From: Granulosicoccus sp964390335
Lineage (GTDB): Bacteria; Pseudomonadota; Gammaproteobacteria; Granulosicoccales; Granulosicoccaceae
Reading direction: 5' to 3'
Assembly (NCBI GenBank): GCA_964390335.1
Contig: CAYMHU010000003.1
Location: 62,001 to 126,000 of the forward strand
Length of the DNA stretch: 64,000 nt
Shown here: positions 25,953 to 35,060 of the stretch, piece by piece
Position numbering within the stretch: position 1 is the first letter of the stretch
Layout of the letters: every line of letters begins with the position of its first letter
Notes under the pieces: model-generated
What the model was told of the DNA's origin: nothing
Databases searched by the model: none
What the model saw: the letters and a program-made list of their open reading frames with translations, nothing else
Made by a program: the position numbers and the translations under genes

Positions 25953-28700
25953 TTAGCTCACTTTACTGATTGAAGTAAAGGATGACTCAATGGTATTAAT
26001 GGCGGCGGCCATTTCAAATGCGGGCAATGGCTTAGAAAAATAATATCCTTGAATATAGTCACAACCCAAACGATGCAGTTTCTGAACTTGATCGCCTCTT
26101 TCAACACCCTCTGCCACTGAATGCAGGCCCAGTGATCGAGCCATCGACAAAATAGTATTCACTAAGGATAACTCTGCGTCACCATAATCAAGTTTATCGA
26201 CAAACGTTTTATCAATTTTCAAGTAATCTAGCGGCAAGTCCTCCAGGCAACTCAGAGAAGAATATCCGGTTCCGAAATCGTCGATGGTGATGCAGATTCC
26301 TCTATCGCGCAAGGCCGTTAGCGTAGCGATCACTTTGTCTATATTCTTCATAACGATAGATTCGGTAACCTCTAATTCAATTGAGTTTGCTGGTAGCGAA
26401 TATTTTTCCAGAGCTTCGAATACACTTTTAGTAAAGTCTTCCAGGACAAATTGAGATGAAGAGATGTTTATACCCATTTTTAATGGCGGCAAACCTTCCT
26501 TCAACCATATAGCTGCCTGCTCAACGGCTTCATTCAATACCCACGACCCGATCTCGTGAATATAACCGGCTTCCTCGGCAATCGATAAAAACTGAGATGG
26601 AGCAATAAAACCCAATTTGGGATGATGCCAGCGAACCAATGCCTCAACGCCTACTACTCGTTGCTCACTAAGGCTTACCTTCGGCTGATAAAAAAGTTCA
26701 AACTGCCCTAGCTCCAATGCGCAGATCAGATCGGCTTCTAGCGACAAGCGCTGCCGATACTGGTTTGCCATAACTTGATTAAAGCAGCGAACGCAATTTT
26801 TACCGGCCGACTTGGCTTCGTACATCGCAAAATCTGCATTCCGAAGCAGATCCTCAACGGTTTTACCATCGTCAGGAAAGAAGCTCACACCAACACTAAC
26901 ACCGACTTTTAATAGATATTTATCTATTGAGAATTCTTGTTCAATCGCTTTATTAAGGCGCATTGCAATTCTAAGCGCACTGTCGCGTGATTTTACTCCT
27001 CGCAACAGCACGGCAAATTCGTCTCCACCCATACGTGCCAGCAAATCTCTGTCTTGCAAACAACCTGCTAAACGTTTCGCTACTCCACATAGTAGCTTGT
27101 CACCGATACTATGACCTTGATTATCGTTAACACTTTTAAAGCCATCCAAATCAAGAAACAGCAATGCACAATTCTCTACCTTGTTCGAACTATCCGCTAC
27201 TATGCTGCTCAAAACGGTTTCGAAACGAAGACGATTAGGTAACAAAGTGAGGCTATCGTGGTAAGCCTGAAAGTGAATTTTATCAACCAAATTTTGGCGC
27301 AAAACCGTGCTGGACAACTGTTTCGCTAGCAGTTCAAGCAGGCTTACTTCAACCTCTGTAAAGTCGCGGTCCATTATCGACTTAGATATCACCAACACAC
27401 CCCAGACTGTCTGCTCGTAAAGTAGTGGCAATACTACCGAACTACCCAGCCCAAGCACAGATTTCATTTTACATACTGTCGCGCTATCGTGCTGACTGTT
27501 TTCACCACGGGGAGTGAAGCTCAGCGATTTGTTGTCAATTGCCCACTGGCTCGCTGACTCACTCATGAGTTTGTGGTTAGCAAAATTGACCCGTTGTAAT
27601 TCACCATCTTGCAGCAACCAATCTGACATCATCGAAAATTTTCGCTTTGATTCATCGTAACTAGCAACAGTTGCACGTTTTGCATCAAATCCATTGATTA
27701 AGGACTGGCAGACTTCATCAATGAGGCTTGAGAGATCATCAGCTTCATAAAACTGTTGTGTTAGTTTACTTAACGCAACATGTCGGGATATTTCAATATG
27801 TTGATCAGCAATTAATTTGGCGTTTTCGCATACGGTTGCAATAGCGCGCTGAAATAATCGGACGAGATCAACACTGTTTATCAGTTCAGCTATGCCAGGA
27901 TTGGCCGCGACAACCACAACACCTGTGAATGTTCCCGCAACTTGAAAGGGTATTGCCACGCGCTGCGCGGTCTCATCCCATAGTCCCAACTCACACTCGT
28001 CATCAGTTCGATCACTAACAACGATATCCTGTGATTGCCATGCTCTACCGGCAACACCCTCGTTGAGCTTATGCTGAAATCCCTGATGCTGAGTAGCGTC
28101 ACCACAAACACCGACAATCTCCAAGCAATCGCAGGTTTCATTCAATACGCTGACAAACGCTGAGTCGGCCTGCGCCAAACTGGCCGTTTGTTCTGCAATG
28201 ACATGGTAAAGCTGGCTTAGCGGCATGCGCTCCATGAGTTTCATGGAAGCTTCATACACGTTCGCTATAAACTCATGTTTTTGAGGCACCAACTCTGATA
28301 CCGAAACCTGCTTTTGCTCAGTGCTGACTGGCACTGCTCCCATTGAGCAAGCAACCCGATCAATCAAAAAGCCAATACGATCTCCTGAGATTTCCTGATA
28401 TGAAATGACGTCCACTGCTCCCAAACGCATGGCGAGTTCCGTAGCAGCTGGAGTGTTATCCCGAAGAACTGCCAGACAGGGTAATTTTTTTTGTGCAATC
28501 AGAGCGGTGTAGGTTTTCGCATGTCGAATGTCGGCAAAGTCTGCAATGAACAAATCAGCATCGGCCGTGCCTTCGGCCACATCTTGCAAAGCAACCCGCT
28601 CTAGCTGCAAATCTGCGGGCAACTTTTCAAATAGCGCACGCTCACACGCCAATCTAAACGGTGACTTCGTGTCAACCCTAATTTGGAGAACTGCTGACAA
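25953..28700 (-). CDS. Cyclic di-GMP protein: receiver-like, GAF, GAF, GGDEF, EAL
   Basis: A 915-residue cytoplasmic signalling protein. Residues 1-115 resemble a degenerate receiver domain. Two GAF-type sensor domains follow (about 150-300 and 310-470), then GGDEF (about 485-640) with an intact GGDEF signature (ARMGGDEFAVLL) and EAL (about 650-905) with EALVRW, LEVTES, DDFGTGYSS, KIDKTFV and AEGVE. Both catalytic domains therefore look competent to make and break c-di-GMP. The inhibitory I-site RxxD reads QDRD, so product inhibition may be lost. The start is a TTG with no convincing ribosome site, so the exact N-terminus is uncertain. Confidence 0.93.
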   Translation of the reverse strand: MSAVLQIRVDTKSPFRLACERALFEKLPADLQLERVALQDVAEGTADADLFIADFADIRHAKTYTALIAQKKLPCLAVLRDNTPAATELAMRLGAVDVISYQEISGDRIGFLIDRVACSMGAVPVSTEQKQVSVSELVPQKHEFIANVYEASMKLMERMPLSQLYHVIAEQTASLAQADSAFVSVLNETCDCLEIVGVCGDATQHQGFQHKLNEGVAGRAWQSQDIVVSDRTDDECELGLWDETAQRVAIPFQVAGTFTGVVVVAANPGIAELINSVDLVRLFQRAIATVCENAKLIADQHIEISRHVALSKLTQQFYEADDLSSLIDEVCQSLINGFDAKRATVASYDESKRKFSMMSDWLLQDGELQRVNFANHKLMSESASQWAIDNKSLSFTPRGENSQHDSATVCKMKSVLGLGSSVVLPLLYEQTVWGVLVISKSIMDRDFTEVEVSLLELLAKQLSSTVLRQNLVDKIHFQAYHDSLTLLPNRLRFETVLSSIVADSSNKVENCALLFLDLDGFKSVNDNQGHSIGDKLLCGVAKRLAGCLQDRDLLARMGGDEFAVLLRGVKSRDSALRIAMRLNKAIEQEFSIDKYLLKVGVSVGVSFFPDDGKTVEDLLRNADFAMYEAKSAGKNCVRCFNQVMANQYRQRLSLEADLICALELGQFELFYQPKVSLSEQRVVGVEALVRWHHPKLGFIAPSQFLSIAEEAGYIHEIGSWVLNEAVEQAAIWLKEGLPPLKMGINISSSQFVLEDFTKSVFEALEKYSLPANSIELEVTESIVMKNIDKVIATLTALRDRGICITIDDFGTGYSSLSCLEDLPLDYLKIDKTFVDKLDYGDAELSLVNTILSMARSLGLHSVAEGVERGDQVQKLHRLGCDYIQGYYFSKPLPAFEMAAAINTIESSFTSISKVS

Positions 28701-28932
28701 CTGATGAACTCGTTTTTATTCTAGTTCGACAACTACTTATCGGCAAAAATACCAATAATCTTTGCAGTAAATATGACGCAGCGCGCTTAAATTGTCCGGT
28801 CCGTTAACTCATAGAGGGTACTAAAGCAACATTGACCAGATTCTGTGCAGAAAAGAATTTTTGCATGTTATTTCATGCTGGATAAAACGTGCATAGAAAG
28901 CGCGAATAACCTGGTTAGGTGACTCCTAACGT

Positions 28933-29832
28933 TTAATAAAACTCACCTGTTTTTTGCGTTTTGAATCGCTTATGCACCCAAAAATATTGCTGCGGTCCGC
29001 TACGAATCATGCCTTCAATTATCTGATTCATTCTAGCCGTATCTGAAATTTCATCATCACTTGGAAAATCGGCAACTGGTTCTCCTATCACTACATGCCA
29101 TCCGCGACCTGACGGGAGTATATGGGTATAAACAGGCAACACAGCCGCGTTACCTAATTTCGAAAATTTCGACAGCATCGGAAAAGTAGACGCCTCTTGA
29201 CCAAAGAACGGAACGAAGACGCCTTTTTGGCCCGCATCCTGATCAGGTAAATAATAAAAAGGGTTGCCCTGCTTTATTAAGCGCAACAAATTTCTTAGCG
29301 GGGCTTTACGCTCCACCAACAGTCCCTTAAAACGCCCACGACGGTCCTTAATAAACGCATCCATCATTGGCTGTTTACTTTGCTGGTACATAGTGATCAT
29401 GGGGCGTTCTTTTGATAACAGCAATGCACCCATCTCCAGTGCGATTGAGTGGGGTGCAAGCATGACAACGTTTTGTCCATTTTGAACCAGCTTGTCGTAG
29501 TGCTCCCGACCTTCATACGAAACCAATCGCGCGAGACGTTTTGGGGATGCCCACCAGTTCACACCAATGCTGCATGCAGTAAATGCGATGAGTTCAAAGC
29601 ACTGCTTGGCTATGCGGATTCTGTGTTCTTCGGTTAGTTCGGGAAAACACGTTGCTAAATTGATCAACGTGATATTGCGGCGTTTAGACATGCATCGGTA
29701 AACAATAGTACCCAGGATTTTGCCCAATATGGCCAATACTGGAAGCGGCAACCAGGACAACACACGCAGCAATCCAAGACCAAACCAGCTTGGCCAAAAT
29801 TTCGGTTGCAGATAATCTGTGGCGTTAAACAT
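28933..29832 (-). CDS. Lipid A biosynthesis acyltransferase (LpxL/HtrB family)
   Basis: A 299-residue inner-membrane acyltransferase that adds a secondary acyl chain to the Kdo2-lipid A precursor. It has an N-terminal membrane segment (about 17-48) and the catalytic HX4E motif as HSIALE, followed by MYQQSKQPMMDAF and LPDQDAGQKGVFVPFFGQEAST segments typical of LpxL/LpxM. Which acyl position it modifies cannot be told. It follows the CaiD-like gene by 66 bases but is unlikely to be part of that pathway. Confidence 0.9.
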   Translation of the reverse strand: MFNATDYLQPKFWPSWFGLGLLRVLSWLPLPVLAILGKILGTIVYRCMSKRRNITLINLATCFPELTEEHRIRIAKQCFELIAFTACSIGVNWWASPKRLARLVSYEGREHYDKLVQNGQNVVMLAPHSIALEMGALLLSKERPMITMYQQSKQPMMDAFIKDRRGRFKGLLVERKAPLRNLLRLIKQGNPFYYLPDQDAGQKGVFVPFFGQEASTFPMLSKFSKLGNAAVLPVYTHILPSGRGWHVVIGEPVADFPSDDEISDTARMNQIIEGMIRSGPQQYFWVHKRFKTQKTGEFY

Positions 29833-29898
29833 GGTTCTCGATAAATCGAACGCTGACTTGTGTGATAATTTTGCGTTTATCGTTATCGCAGTCTTTGC

Positions 29899-30696
29899 TT
29901 ATTTTCCTTTCCATACGGGGTCGCGCTTCTCAGCGAACGCTTTAGCACCCTCAAGTTGATCTTCAGAGGAATACAGTTTATCAACCGTGCGCAGCTGTCG
30001 GCGTGTAATGCGGTTCAGCATATCCTGAAATTTTTGATCTTCAGCTTCCCGAACCACTTCTTTAATCGCCGCATAAACCAATGGCGGGCCGGAAGCAAGA
30101 TGTCTGGCTAACTCCCAAACCGCATCGTGCAATTGTTCCGGTTCTACAACCGATTTCAGAAGGCCAAGCGATAATGCTTCTTCTGCATCAAACCAACGGC
30201 CAGTCAATAGTAAATCCATGGCTACGTGATAAGGAATACGTTTGGGTAATTTAATGGATGCCGCATCAGCCACGGTACCAGAACGGATTTCAGGAAGCGC
30301 GAAACTTGCGCTATTACTTGCAAGAATAAGATCGCAAGACAGAGCGAGCTCTAAACCACCTCCGCAACAAATGCCATTAACGGCGCAAATTACCGGTTTA
30401 TCTAAAAAACCCAGCTCTTGCAGCCCCCCAAAACCACCGATGCCATAATCACCATCGACTTCGTCGCCGTCAGCTGCGGCTTTTAAGTCCCACCCCGCAC
30501 TGAAAAACTTATCGCCGGCAGCGCGCAATATGGCAACCCGTAACGAGTCGTCATCGCGAAATCCGGCGAAAACTTCGCCCATTACTCGACTAGTGGCAAG
30601 GTCAATGGCGTTCGCTTTGGGTCTGTTCAGCGTGACCTCGAGAATTGCACCCTCGCGTCGCGTCTCGATTGCACTATTCTGCTGACTGTCTGACAT
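29899..30696 (-). CDS. caiD: CaiD-like enoyl-CoA hydratase (carnitinyl-CoA dehydratase)
   Basis: A 265-residue crotonase-fold enzyme matching CaiD over its whole length: LNRPKANAID near the start, FSAGWDLKAAADG, CGGGLELALSCDL and the C-terminus FAEKRDPVWKGK. CaiD interconverts crotonobetainyl-CoA and L-carnitinyl-CoA. The catalytic region has ALPEIRSGTVADAAS where many crotonases have LPE..LGI.PD. Its start overlaps the end of the acyl-CoA ligase gene by 23 bases, so it belongs to the carnitine operon and should feed carnitine to the dehydrogenase. Confidence 0.88.
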   Translation of the reverse strand: MSDSQQNSAIETRREGAILEVTLNRPKANAIDLATSRVMGEVFAGFRDDDSLRVAILRAAGDKFFSAGWDLKAAADGDEVDGDYGIGGFGGLQELGFLDKPVICAVNGICCGGGLELALSCDLILASNSASFALPEIRSGTVADAASIKLPKRIPYHVAMDLLLTGRWFDAEEALSLGLLKSVVEPEQLHDAVWELARHLASGPPLVYAAIKEVVREAEDQKFQDMLNRITRRQLRTVDKLYSSEDQLEGAKAFAEKRDPVWKGK

Positions 30697-32776
30697 CGGT
30701 ATACCTTTGTAAAAATCGGTCGTCGCTTACGCGCATTAAGGCATCAGCAGCAATGCAAGCGCGACTGGTACAGATTAATGGATTGATTTCCAGTTCCTGC
30801 AACTCGTCGGAAACGAGCATAGCTGCCTCTTGACAATGTAGGAGCGTGTCCAACAACTTCTCCATATTACACCCTACTTTGCCGCGATAACCTTCAAGTA
30901 CCGGAAAACAGTTTAGATTACTCAGCATTTGAGCAAGTTGTGCTCTGTTTGCAGGCAGCAGCGTACTACAAGTATCGTTTAGCAGTTCTGTTTGCACACC
31001 ACCAGCACCCACCGTCAATAAGAATCCATGCACAGGGTCTCTAACAATGCCCACCAAGAGTTCAACCACCACGTCTTCGATTTGTTCTTCAACAAGACAA
31101 CTAGCATCGGTTCCCATCTGCGCTAACGCATTCAGCAGTTGTTGATCTGAATTTACATTCAGCAGCACGCCATTCGAATCACTTTTGTGCAGTTCACCGA
31201 TTCTCTTAACGACTAGGGGCCTTTGCAGTTCAGCGCATTCGATCAAGGCTTGTTGTCGGGTTGTGTCGTCAGTCACTCGCACAACTGCTGAGTCGGGTAC
31301 TGCGACACCGGCCTGGCGTAAGAATTGTTTGGCTTGCGCTTCAGATATTGACAGGGATTGATTGGGGCCTTGGTATTGGGTTTCGGGAAGAAACACTTGG
31401 CCGGACTGCATACTGGTTTTTACACCGGCCGTATGAATTGCCATTAACGCATCGTCTAATCCACACAATGGCACAATGCCATCGCTCATAAGATTAACTG
31501 CCAGTGATTCAGGAAAATTCTCTGGTAGGCTGGCCAATACGATCTTAACGCCAGGCCAGTGCACTCCGGCTTTTTTAAACGCATCTATTGTGACCAACCA
31601 ACTTTCGTAAGTACAGCGATCTTCTCGCGGAAAATCCAAAACCAATATGGCTGCATCGGCATCACTACGCAGCATAGCGCTGAACATGTCATACAACGCT
31701 TGCGCATCATTCCAGATATACGTGTGATAGTCGAGCGGGTTTGCCAGCGCGACCTTTGGTCCTAATGCTGATCTGAGTGCGCTATTTTGATCAGCGTTTA
31801 ACGCGGGACAGACTAACCCACTTACAGCAGCCGCATCTGCAACCAAAGACGCTTCGCCACCAGAGCAACTCATTGATAATATGTGTGGACCTCCGACCTT
31901 GCCCGCCACATGACAAATTTTTAGTGTTTCCAATAACACGGATAAGCTATGGACTCTTTTTATACCGATACGTTGCAGAAAACACTCAGCGGCAGTATCG
32001 TCACCGGTAAGTGAACTGGTGTGTGACATTAAGGCCTGTTGTGCGTTCGCACTCTTACCCACCTTTATGGCAATAACCGACTTATTCAATTCGTGAGCTC
32101 GTTGCGCCAAGCGTTCATATTCACGCACATCATTGAAACCTTCAATGTGTAAACCAATGGCAGTGACCCGCGGATCTTCAATTGTCCACAACGCCAATTG
32201 AGCCAGACTGACAACAGCCTGATTACCCGCTGTGAATACATAGGCAATAGGTAAACCCCGGGTTTGCATTGTCAGGTTAATGGCTATGTTCGACGACTGC
32301 GTAAGCAAGGCAACGCCACTGTCTACTGCCACGGCCCCATGCTGATCTGGCCATAAAATGGCACGATCCAAACAATTTATGAGCCCATAGCAATTAGGCC
32401 CGAGTATGGGCATTTCACCTGCGGCAGCTAACAGAGCCTCATGTAGCTGCAGTGCATGACTATCTTCATCAGACGCTTCGCTAAAGCCAGACGCAAAGCA
32501 AACGGCACCACCAGCGCCTACAGCAGCTAACTGACGGACTATCTCAACAGTAAGTGTTCGATTCACACCAATAAAACAAGCATCGGGTACACCAGGGAGA
32601 TCGTCAACAGATGCGAAACACGCAATACCGTGTACGCTGGTCTTTTTTGGATGAACTGGCCAGATTTCTCCAGGGTAGTCCAACAACTGACATTGCTGAA
32701 CCACGTTGTGAGCCCAATCTCCTCCGAATACAGCGATCGATTTGGGTTGTAAGAAGCGCGTAAGAGACTTGTTCAT
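30674..32776 (-). CDS. NDP-forming acyl-CoA synthetase (acetate--CoA ligase family)
   Basis: A 700-residue fusion of the two subunits of ADP-forming acyl-CoA synthetases. It comprises a CoA-binding Rossmann domain (about 5-130), a ligase domain with GPNCYGL and the phosphohistidine His252 in SHTSSLTGD, and a C-terminal ATP-grasp domain (about 480-690). It is not an AMP-forming CaiC-type ligase. In this operon it probably activates gamma-butyrobetaine, crotonobetaine or carnitine to the CoA thioester. Because such enzymes are reversible, it could also release the acid and conserve ATP. The substrate is inferred from neighbours only. Confidence 0.88.
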   Translation of the reverse strand: MNKSLTRFLQPKSIAVFGGDWAHNVVQQCQLLDYPGEIWPVHPKKTSVHGIACFASVDDLPGVPDACFIGVNRTLTVEIVRQLAAVGAGGAVCFASGFSEASDEDSHALQLHEALLAAAGEMPILGPNCYGLINCLDRAILWPDQHGAVAVDSGVALLTQSSNIAINLTMQTRGLPIAYVFTAGNQAVVSLAQLALWTIEDPRVTAIGLHIEGFNDVREYERLAQRAHELNKSVIAIKVGKSANAQQALMSHTSSLTGDDTAAECFLQRIGIKRVHSLSVLLETLKICHVAGKVGGPHILSMSCSGGEASLVADAAAVSGLVCPALNADQNSALRSALGPKVALANPLDYHTYIWNDAQALYDMFSAMLRSDADAAILVLDFPREDRCTYESWLVTIDAFKKAGVHWPGVKIVLASLPENFPESLAVNLMSDGIVPLCGLDDALMAIHTAGVKTSMQSGQVFLPETQYQGPNQSLSISEAQAKQFLRQAGVAVPDSAVVRVTDDTTRQQALIECAELQRPLVVKRIGELHKSDSNGVLLNVNSDQQLLNALAQMGTDASCLVEEQIEDVVVELLVGIVRDPVHGFLLTVGAGGVQTELLNDTCSTLLPANRAQLAQMLSNLNCFPVLEGYRGKVGCNMEKLLDTLLHCQEAAMLVSDELQELEINPLICTSRACIAADALMRVSDDRFLQRYTDVRQSAE

Positions 32777-32808
32777 GTCAATGTATTCTACGGCTTGATA
32801 AGCTCTAT

Positions 32809-33969
32809 TTAAGCACCGAGGGGTCGCAACAGCTCTCGGCTGATGATGTGTCGCTGGATTTCTGAGGTGCCATCCCAGATTCTTTCCACACGGGCATCGC
32901 GCCAGAATCGCTCCAACGGCAAATCAGACATTAAACCCATACCACCAAAAATCTGGATGGCAGTGTCGGTCACCTTTGCCAATGTCTCGGTGGCATGCAA
33001 TTTCGCGCACGCAATTTCACGATTAGCCGGCAAGCCTTGATCAAGACGCCATGCAGCACTCAGGGTTAACCAATCAGCTGCATCGATTTGCGTTATAAGA
33101 TCGGCTAATTGGAACGATACGCCTTGAAACTTACCGATAGCTTGTCCGAATTGCTCACGCTCAGCCGCGTAAGGCAGTGTCATTTCAAATACCCGGCGGG
33201 CGCGACCCACACAGTTTGCAGCGACTGTTAAACGTGTGCCATACAACCACTCGTTAGCTATATCAAATCCTTTGTGTAATTCACCCAGGATTTGCTTAGA
33301 TGATAAACGGCAATCCTTAAACGATAAGATGCAGTTCTTATATCCGCGATGCGACACCGAATCGTAGCCAGGCAAGATCTCAAAACCCGGAGTCCCTCGG
33401 TCTACTAAAAAACAACTGATGAGTTTTTTCTCGCCTTTCGGCGTTGACTCTGTGCCAGTGGCAATAAAAACAATAACAAAATCGGCCACATTGGCATGCG
33501 AGATAAAATGCTTTGTCCCGTTGACAATCCAATCTTCACCGGCGGGCTTTGCTGTGCATTGCATGCCGCGTACATCGGAACCCGCACTGGGTTCCGTCAT
33601 AGCCAATGCATCAAGCCGTTCACCGCGCACTGCTGGCAACAAATAACGTTCTTTTTGTTCGTCATTGCAAGCCATGAGAATCCCGGATGGACGGCCAAAG
33701 AAATGGGTTAGTGCCATAGAGCCCCGACCAAGTTCGCGCTCCAACAATGTAAAGTCCAATTGATTCAAACCACCACCACCAACGGACTCTGGTAAGTTGG
33801 CGGCGTAGAACCCCATATCCATACATTTCTGTGTGATGGAGTCAGCTAACTCTTGTGATACTTCGCCAGTACGCTCTACCTCAGATTCGTGCGGATAAAT
33901 TTCATTTTCAACAAACGATCGAACCGTATCGACAATAAGTGTTTGTTCTTCGTTTAACGAAAAATCCAT
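32809..33969 (-). CDS. Acyl-CoA dehydrogenase (probable gamma-butyrobetainyl/crotonobetainyl-CoA type)
   Basis: A 386-residue flavoprotein with the acyl-CoA dehydrogenase signatures AMTEPSAGSDVRGM and QIFGGMGLMSDLPLERFWRDAR. The base position of the MCAD-type YEGT motif is Asp366 here (WDGTSEIQ), an Asp for Glu change found in some members of the family. Placed between carnitine dehydrogenase (five bases upstream) and the acyl-CoA ligase (32 bases downstream), its likely role is desaturation of gamma-butyrobetainyl-CoA to crotonobetainyl-CoA. Electrons would pass to ETF, which is not encoded here. Confidence 0.88.
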   Translation of the reverse strand: MDFSLNEEQTLIVDTVRSFVENEIYPHESEVERTGEVSQELADSITQKCMDMGFYAANLPESVGGGGLNQLDFTLLERELGRGSMALTHFFGRPSGILMACNDEQKERYLLPAVRGERLDALAMTEPSAGSDVRGMQCTAKPAGEDWIVNGTKHFISHANVADFVIVFIATGTESTPKGEKKLISCFLVDRGTPGFEILPGYDSVSHRGYKNCILSFKDCRLSSKQILGELHKGFDIANEWLYGTRLTVAANCVGRARRVFEMTLPYAAEREQFGQAIGKFQGVSFQLADLITQIDAADWLTLSAAWRLDQGLPANREIACAKLHATETLAKVTDTAIQIFGGMGLMSDLPLERFWRDARVERIWDGTSEIQRHIISRELLRPLGA

Positions 33970-33974
33970 ATCGA

Positions 33975-35060
33975 TCAGCCTTGTGAGTTTGGATGTGTTT
34001 GCATGAGTCGTACATCTTGTTCAGCATTAACTGACCGCTGACTACTGGCGGTTCCATTTTTAGCTTGCAGCCACTGTTCGTGTTTATTTATGAGTTCACC
34101 TGCTGCCCATTGACGCTTTTTTTGCGCAAGCAGCATATCAATAAGATTGGCGTCCCGAATTTGTTCCAACTCTTTGATGCTGTATTGGCCTGACTGCGCA
34201 TCTGATTGATTGGCAATTTTCTCTACTAACTCGTCATCCAGCTCAGGAACATCCATCAGTTTTGTCCACGGCCATTCCAAGCACGGGCCAAACTGCGCGA
34301 TAAAGTGCGCCATACCAGCGTTACCACCAGCAATCCGATAAGTTTCAAACAAACCCATTTGTGCCCAACGCAGGCCAAACCCGTAACGAATGGCATCATC
34401 AATTTCACTGGTTGTAGCCTGCCCTTCCTTGATCATCCACAGTGCTTCGCGCCACACGGCCTCTAAAAATCGATCAGCAATATGCGCAGGCATTTCGGTG
34501 CGAACCTGTAGCGGCTTCATACCTATTGCTGCCATAACCTGCTTGGCTTGTTGCACATACGCGGCGTTTGCATCGTCACCGGGCACTAGTTCAACCAAAG
34601 GCAGCAGGTACACGGGGTTAAATGGATGTGCAACAAAAAGTCGATCGCTATGTTGTAACGCTGGCCTTAACTCCGACGGCATAAAACCCGACGTGGAACT
34701 GCCAATCAGTGCATCTGTACTAGCGTGGGCTTCAATTTCTTTTAATACATCGTGCTTGATATCCAAGCGCTCCGGCACACTTTCTTGAATCCACTGAGCA
34801 CCCGATACGGCTTCAGAAATTGAATTGCAGTAAACAAGTGAGCCTTCGTTCAAACTGATGGATGGCATTAACTGCGGAAAAGAGGAACGCGCATTGTCAA
34901 GCACTGATTCTATTTTGGATTTCGCATCCGGGTCTTGATCAAACACTTGCACGCGCCAACCATGCAATAAAAACCGCGCTACCCAACCGCCACCGATAAC
35001 ACCGCCACCTATAATTGCAGCGATGTTCGTCGCAGGTTTATTCGCTGAGTCGATGTTCAT
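33975..35060 (-). CDS. lcdH: L-carnitine 3-dehydrogenase
   Basis: A 361-residue member of the 3-hydroxyacyl-CoA dehydrogenase family. The NAD-binding loop GGGVIGGGWVARFLLHGW is near residue 18 and the HPFNPVYLLPLVELV segment is typical of carnitine dehydrogenases, which oxidise L-carnitine to 3-dehydrocarnitine. Catalytic residues of the family (Ser in SSTSG, His in AHPFNP) are present. The start overlaps the BKACE stop by four bases, and that enzyme uses its product, so the assignment by context is strong. The C-terminal 30 residues are polar and not conserved. Confidence 0.9.
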   Translation of the reverse strand: MNIDSANKPATNIAAIIGGGVIGGGWVARFLLHGWRVQVFDQDPDAKSKIESVLDNARSSFPQLMPSISLNEGSLVYCNSISEAVSGAQWIQESVPERLDIKHDVLKEIEAHASTDALIGSSTSGFMPSELRPALQHSDRLFVAHPFNPVYLLPLVELVPGDDANAAYVQQAKQVMAAIGMKPLQVRTEMPAHIADRFLEAVWREALWMIKEGQATTSEIDDAIRYGFGLRWAQMGLFETYRIAGGNAGMAHFIAQFGPCLEWPWTKLMDVPELDDELVEKIANQSDAQSGQYSIKELEQIRDANLIDMLLAQKKRQWAAGELINKHEQWLQAKNGTASSQRSVNAEQDVRLMQTHPNSQG

